DNA of 10,000 nt from Desulfomonile sp. (GTDB taxonomy: Bacteria; Desulfobacterota; Desulfomonilia; Desulfomonilales; Desulfomonilaceae). A program made the position numbers and the translations under genes. The notes beneath the pieces are model-generated. The model ran no database searches and was not told where the DNA came from. It saw only the letters and a list, made by a program, of their open reading frames with translations. Shown one piece after another: positions 6,687-10,000 of this stretch. The DNA is taken from the NCBI GenBank assembly GCA_020216785.1, contig JAIWNO010000121.1:1-10000 (forward strand), given 5' to 3'. The stretch's first letter is position 1; every line of letters starts with the position of its first letter.

Positions 6687-8072
6687 TCATGCGTCAGCCT
6701 GCCCGAAGAGTTTGCCGAACGTGTCGGCTTCGAGGTCTTCGAAAAACATCACCCGGCCCTGTTCGCCTCTCAGCCTCCTGGCTTCACGGATGCCCATCGC
6801 CCCCATCATTTCGAGCAATTGGTTGTGCCACGCTCCCATGAGGTTCACCATCCTTGCCGCCCCCCATGAGGGTGAGATGCGGGAGATCTCCACCGGGCAA
6901 TCGTCTCCGCCTTCCACACACCTCCGGCAGACCCTGCACTCGAGGGCGATGAGAAGCGGAATGTCGACCGTCACCAGATTCGCGCCGCACAGCATGGCTT
7001 TGACAACGTGCTCGGCCATGGCAATGCCTCCGCCGGCCATAAAAGTGACCTCGTCCCGCAGTCCCTTATCCACCAATGCTGCATGAAAGGAGCGAATTAC
7101 GTCCTTCAGGTGCACGCCGTCGTCCACGCCGGGCTCGTACCCGCGGGTGTCGGCAACGAGGTGGACGACTTCTGCTCCCTTTTCCGCCAATTCAAGAGAG
7201 CGGGGTATGTTCGCCGAACGAGCGGCCAAGCGTATACAAACGACAACGTTCGGGTTGGCCTGCTTGAGTGCTGCCGTCATATCGAGAACATCGGCAGAGT
7301 CCTCCAACTCGACCATTGCGAATCCTGCCGCCCATTTCATATCGGTCGTCGTTGCCCGTAAGAAGGGCACAAGGGCGTCACGGTGATCGTTCAGTTCGCG
7401 CGCTTCAGGCTCGGGAAGAATCATCCGAGTGCCGAGACGGGTAGCAGCAAAAGCCATGGCCTTCCAAACCGCGGGTGAGAGATCGCCGAAGGGCAGGATG
7501 TCGAAAACGATCGGAAGAGGCACTCGTACCGAAGGCAGCGCGGGCGATTCAAGCCTACCTTCTGCATCGAAGCGGAGTCGCGCGTGCCGACGTCCGATAT
7601 CGATCACCGTGGAGATATACTCCCTGCCGTGAATGCCGTCACGAGTCGGGCGGACGATTTCGCTCATGTCGGTCCACATGGAGTCGAAGCCCGGACCTGA
7701 ATAGGCTCCGCCGTAGCCTGCGCCCGAAACAGGGATCTTACCGGTCTCCGCCTGGTTCCACGTGGCGGTGATGATTTCGGGGGTGAATACGTCATCGCCC
7801 AGCGCTTCCCATTCCGGGTTGAGCGTCTTGTGGATAAGGCGCTTGGGGCATCCTTGCACGCACCGGAAGCAGTCTTTACAGATCTGATCGATGGTGTCCG
7901 CCATGATTTCGGGCGAGAACGTGCGTTTGCGGTATGCATCGTACACGCATTCCCATTTCACGCACACCGCGCACTTGAGGCATCCTTCGCCCCAGTCCAC
8001 GATTCCGGACCGCCCCACGAGAGGGAACCGGTGGGGGGTATTGGCAACGTTGATGTGATATTTCTTGGGCAT
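6687..8072 (-). CDS. Divergent GltB2-like protein with N-terminal ferredoxin domain
   Basis: This 461-aa paralogue of the neighbouring GltB2 protein has an unknown exact role. An N-terminal Fe-S module shows C31-x2-C34-x2-C37-x4-C42 (atypical last spacing, no Pro) and C65-x2-C68-x2-C71-x3-C75-Pro. A linker with AETGKIPVSGAGYGG (108-122) and DSMWTDMSEIVRPTRDGIHG (130-149) leads to a TIM-barrel-like region. Against the neighbour, most FMN and substrate motifs are replaced. GGGMSFGSIS becomes FDILPFGDLS (190-199), TGEGGYPE becomes LPEPEA, AKPGLGGHL becomes AMVELEDS, and GSYGGTGAAP is missing. The late AGGGIAMAEHVVKAMLCGAN segment (346-365) and a Cys set at C379/C382/C385/C392 remain. This looks like a structural or electron-transfer subunit rather than an active synthase. 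The ATG at 8072 has AAAGAG at a suitable distance, 59 nt after the MetF stop. The frame is intact, so it is not a pseudogene by frame criteria. Confidence 0.85.
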   Translation of the reverse strand: MPKKYHINVANTPHRFPLVGRSGIVDWGEGCLKCAVCVKWECVYDAYRKRTFSPEIMADTIDQICKDCFRCVQGCPKRLIHKTLNPEWEALGDDVFTPEIITATWNQAETGKIPVSGAGYGGAYSGPGFDSMWTDMSEIVRPTRDGIHGREYISTVIDIGRRHARLRFDAEGRLESPALPSVRVPLPIVFDILPFGDLSPAVWKAMAFAATRLGTRMILPEPEARELNDHRDALVPFLRATTTDMKWAAGFAMVELEDSADVLDMTAALKQANPNVVVCIRLAARSANIPRSLELAEKGAEVVHLVADTRGYEPGVDDGVHLKDVIRSFHAALVDKGLRDEVTFMAGGGIAMAEHVVKAMLCGANLVTVDIPLLIALECRVCRRCVEGGDDCPVEISRISPSWGAARMVNLMGAWHNQLLEMMGAMGIREARRLRGEQGRVMFFEDLEADTFGKLFGQADA

Positions 8073-8131
8073 GGGTTTATCTCTTTACCAGGGAGCGCAG
8101 TACATGCGCCGCACCGCGCGTAGCTCGCGGG

Positions 8132-9055
8132 CTAAACTTGCGGCCGTTGGGCAAGGCCTGCAACTTCGAGAATCTCCGGGACTTTCTCCTCCCATTCGAT
8201 TGCCATCAGGTGGATACCCGCGACGCCGGAGATCTCTCGCACGCGCTGGATGGTTTCCACCGCGATCTTTATGCCTTCCTCGGCCTGTTTCTCTTTGGGG
8301 ACACCGGCGATCCGTTTCAGCAATTCCTCGGGGATGTCCATGCCCGCGACTTTCGTGGCCATGTACCTGGCCATTCCCGCACTCTTGAGGGGCGTCACGC
8401 CGGCGAGGATGCTCACCTTGTCCGTCAGCCCCGCGTTGCGCGCCTGAAGCATGAACTCCTCGAAACGATTTATGTTGAAGACGCACTGAGTCTGAATGAA
8501 ATCCGCACCCGCGGCGACCTTCTTAGCCAGCCGGGTCACTCGCCAGGCAATCGGATCGGCGAAGGGGTTCTCCGCAGCGCCGATGAACATCCTGGGCGCG
8601 CCTTGGATTGCCTCGCCGTCGATAATCGTTCCGTGGTCTCTCATGTCCCGAACTGTGCGCACCAACTGGATCGAATCCAGGTCAAAAACGCCTATTGCGG
8701 CTTTCTGGTTGCCGAAGCTGTGGTGGTCGCCCGTGAGGCACAGTACATTGCGGAGCCCCAGCGCATACGCTCCAAAGAGGTCACTCTGAAGAGCGATGCG
8801 GTTGCGGTCCCGTGTGACCATTTGAACGACGGGCTCGATACCCATGCCCTTGAGAATGGAGCACGCAGCTATAGACGACATTCGCACGATAGCGGTCTGG
8901 TTGTCGGTGACGTTGACAGCGTCAACCCGGCCGAGGAGATGCGCTGCCTTGCGCTCGAGCACCGAAACATCAGAACCCTTTGGCGGACCGCATTCCGCAG
9001 TGACCGCAAAGTGTCCTGCGGCCAGCACCTTTTCCAGTCGACTTTCCGTATTCAC
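8132..9055 (-). CDS. metF: Methylenetetrahydrofolate reductase, MetF family
   Basis: This FAD-dependent TIM-barrel enzyme reduces 5,10-methylene-tetrahydrofolate to 5-methyl-tetrahydrofolate, the last step of the methyl branch of the Wood-Ljungdahl pathway and also the methyl source for methionine. The 307-aa length is typical. Motifs in order are TAECGPPKG with the likely catalytic Glu at 21, NVTDNQTA (48-55), LTGDHHSFG (107-115) with Asp110 in the FAD-site position, AENPFADP, GADFIQTQCVFN and ILAGVTPLKS. The start is GTG at 9055, overlapping the MetV stop as GTGA, with GGGAGG about ten bases upstream. That implies translational coupling with MetV. In Moorella-type organisms MetF works as MetFV bound to HdrABC-MvhD, and the gene neighbourhood here points the same way. 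Identity is secure; whether the enzyme takes electrons from NADH or from an Hdr-type complex cannot be read from this gene. Confidence 0.96.
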   Translation of the reverse strand: MNTESRLEKVLAAGHFAVTAECGPPKGSDVSVLERKAAHLLGRVDAVNVTDNQTAIVRMSSIAACSILKGMGIEPVVQMVTRDRNRIALQSDLFGAYALGLRNVLCLTGDHHSFGNQKAAIGVFDLDSIQLVRTVRDMRDHGTIIDGEAIQGAPRMFIGAAENPFADPIAWRVTRLAKKVAAGADFIQTQCVFNINRFEEFMLQARNAGLTDKVSILAGVTPLKSAGMARYMATKVAGMDIPEELLKRIAGVPKEKQAEEGIKIAVETIQRVREISGVAGIHLMAIEWEEKVPEILEVAGLAQRPQV

Positions 9056-9720
9056 GGTTTCTGATCCTCCCTCACAACACGCCTCGGTCCTCCGGAATGG
9101 GATCGCGACCAGTCCACGGGCGGCACGTATTCCGCGAGTCTATCCAACTCTCCCAGTGCGGTCAGCCGTTCGATGATCATCTGCCAGCCGCAGCGGATTT
9201 CGGGACTCACCTCGCATCGGCCGTCCTTTGAGCCGCCGCACGGGCCGTTCATGAGCTTCTTGGAACATCGAGTCACGGGACAGACCGCACCGAAGTAGCC
9301 GAGCTTGCACTGTCCGCACCCGAGGCAGTTCTCCTGCCAGACGCCCCTCATCTCCGTTTCTCCGATGAAGAGCGTGTCGAGCGCGGGGATGATCGGTGTC
9401 GTGGTGTACACCCGGGCAAGGGCCTGCACTCCCGCGCCGCAACCGAGGGAGAGAATTGCCTCATGCTCCGGAACCTGATGCGCGATTCCTTCGATGAAGT
9501 CGTCAACGCACTGGCGATCGAGACATGCCTCGGAAATGACCGGGCTCTTGCGGTCCTTTTGAAAGGAAAGTTTGAGCGCGGCCGCGAGGAGCTGGGTTTC
9601 GCGGTGGCCGCCTGCCGCGCACTCGGCAACGCAGGAATCGCACCCGACTACCAGGATGGACGTGTAGCGGTCCACCAGATTCCTGATTTCAGCTATGGAT
9701 TTCCGCTCAGCAACAATCAC
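9052..9720 (-). CDS. metV: MetV: zinc/Fe-S partner subunit of methylenetetrahydrofolate reductase
   Basis: This is the small cysteine-rich partner of MetF (MTHFR C-terminal family), which in acetogens links the FAD of MetF to iron-sulfur electron carriers. From the GTG at 9720 the product is 222 aa, beginning MIVAERKSIAEI as in known family members. An upstream GTG at 9804 would add 28 residues of non-family sequence and lacks a good ribosome site. The chosen GTG has GGAGG eight bases upstream. Cysteines occur in family-like sets: C27-x2-C30-x3-C34, RQC at 71, LGCG at 94, C132-x2-C135-x2-C138, C147-Pro, C152, then NGPCGG (158-163) and C169. The C-terminus carries the characteristic DWS...GGPRR-V-RED ending. 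It overlaps MetF by 4 nt and lies 114 nt downstream of the MvhD-like gene. In that gap I see no gene, only a CCGTCGACGG palindrome at 9779-9788. Confidence 0.92.
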   Translation of the reverse strand: MIVAERKSIAEIRNLVDRYTSILVVGCDSCVAECAAGGHRETQLLAAALKLSFQKDRKSPVISEACLDRQCVDDFIEGIAHQVPEHEAILSLGCGAGVQALARVYTTTPIIPALDTLFIGETEMRGVWQENCLGCGQCKLGYFGAVCPVTRCSKKLMNGPCGGSKDGRCEVSPEIRCGWQMIIERLTALGELDRLAEYVPPVDWSRSHSGGPRRVVREDQKP

Positions 9721-9728
9721 GGTGTTTT

Positions 9729-9733
9729 CCTCC
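9729..9733 (-). promoter_or_regulatory. Ribosome binding site that fixes the MetV start
   Basis: On the minus strand GGAGG lies 8 nt before the GTG at 9720. It supports the shorter 222-aa MetV over the longer frame starting at 9804, in agreement with the known MetV N-terminus. Confidence 0.75.
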
Positions 9734-9834
9734 GCTGTGGGCCGGACTACTCCTCCGTGACGAATGCCCAGCGCCGGGCCGTCGACGGTCGAGCCAAGCC
9801 GCACCGATCTTTCTTCACAATGACGCCGGATGTC

Positions 9835-10000
9835 TCAGAGGGTCGGGGCCTCGCCGAACTCCCCGAAGGCTTCCAGTTTCGTACTGAAATCCCGCAGGAC
9901 TGCGTCGAGCGCTTCCGTGTCCGTTGGCGGGACGTGCGTGAATGCAACCCTCTCGGGTTCTATGCCGAGTTCCTTAAGCCACGTGCGGGCATAGCCCACA
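9835..10000 (-). CDS. mvhD: MvhD-type / hydrogenase iron-sulfur subunit, C-terminal fragment
   Basis: Fifty-four C-terminal codons are visible before a TGA at 9837-9835; the 5' part is beyond the right edge. The peptide reads ARTWLKELGIEPERVAFTHV early on, then an acidic helix (DTEALDAVLRDFSTKLEAFG). This matches the ending of MvhD-family proteins, or of HdrA proteins fused to MvhD, in which an 'L-x-E-x-G-[IL]-x-P-E-R-[VL]' stretch is followed by a final amphipathic helix. MvhD carries a [2Fe-2S] cluster that passes electrons from an electron donor to HdrA. The cluster cysteines are not in the visible part. Position immediately upstream of metV agrees with the hdrABC-mvhD/metVF gene sets of acetogens. 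The fragment is short, so the assignment rests on C-terminal pattern plus context. Confidence 0.72.
   Translation of the reverse strand, partial: VGYARTWLKELGIEPERVAFTHVPPTDTEALDAVLRDFSTKLEAFGEFGEAPTL

Noticed and set aside
8138..9064. 308-codon plus-strand frame opposite MetF
   Set aside because: It is an antisense shadow of a well-recognised MetF gene. Its composition follows from the high-GC codon pattern and no family features are visible.
9779..9788. Palindrome CCGTCGACGG as an operator upstream of metV
   Set aside because: It is a single 10-bp GC-rich palindrome with no second copy or nearby promoter elements. Chance occurrence is plausible at this base composition.
9747..9947. 66-codon minus-strand frame spanning the MvhD end and the gap before MetV
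   Set aside because: It is Arg/Ser-rich and out of frame with the MvhD-like C-terminus, which gives the convincing family ending in the alternate frame.
1..10000. CRISPR arrays, tRNA or rRNA genes, insertion sequences, attachment sites
   Set aside because: No regularly spaced direct repeats, tRNA-like cloverleaf, rRNA signature, transposase or terminal inverted repeats were seen. The window is almost fully accounted for by metabolic genes.

Overview
This window reads as accessory and central metabolism of a strictly anaerobic prokaryote, most likely a bacterium. It has moderately high GC, dense gene packing, many cysteine-rich iron-sulfur proteins, and the MetV/MetF pair next to an MvhD-type protein that is typical of acetogens and other Wood-Ljungdahl organisms. 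I cannot name the lineage from the sequence. An acetogen or a sulfate-reducing or syntrophic anaerobe fits, but that is inference.

Left arm, plus strand (1-2345). It holds the C-terminal part of a succinate dehydrogenase/fumarate reductase iron-sulfur subunit (5' end outside the window). This is followed by a complete GlcD-type FAD-linked 2-hydroxyacid (glycolate or D-lactate) dehydrogenase. After a strong stem-loop comes a 59-codon two-helix membrane protein, which has one of the best ribosome binding sites in the window.

Convergence zone (2346-2462). Two GC-rich hairpins lie here. One carries a T-tract only when read on the minus strand, so it is an intrinsic terminator for the right-hand operon.

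Right arm, minus strand (10000 down to 2463), read in transcription order. The genes are an MvhD-like C-terminus (5' end outside the window), MetV, MetF, a divergent ferredoxin-GltB2 paralogue, a canonical ferredoxin-GltB2 (FMN) protein, and an 891-aa protein. That last protein joins the glutamine amidotransferase domain of glutamate synthase directly to its GXGXG beta-helix domain. Gene borders are tight (4-nt overlaps at MetV/MetF and GltB2/fusion, 10 nt between the two GltB2 genes), which suggests one operon.

Working together. MetV, MetF and MvhD (probably with HdrABC outside the window) would reduce methylene-tetrahydrofolate to methyl-tetrahydrofolate. The next three genes supply every catalytic domain of glutamate synthase, rearranged, with no NADPH-binding GltD subunit visible. 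Joining a methyl-branch reductase module to a split, iron-sulfur-fed glutamate synthase with a degenerate second GltB2 subunit is the most interesting aspect of the window.
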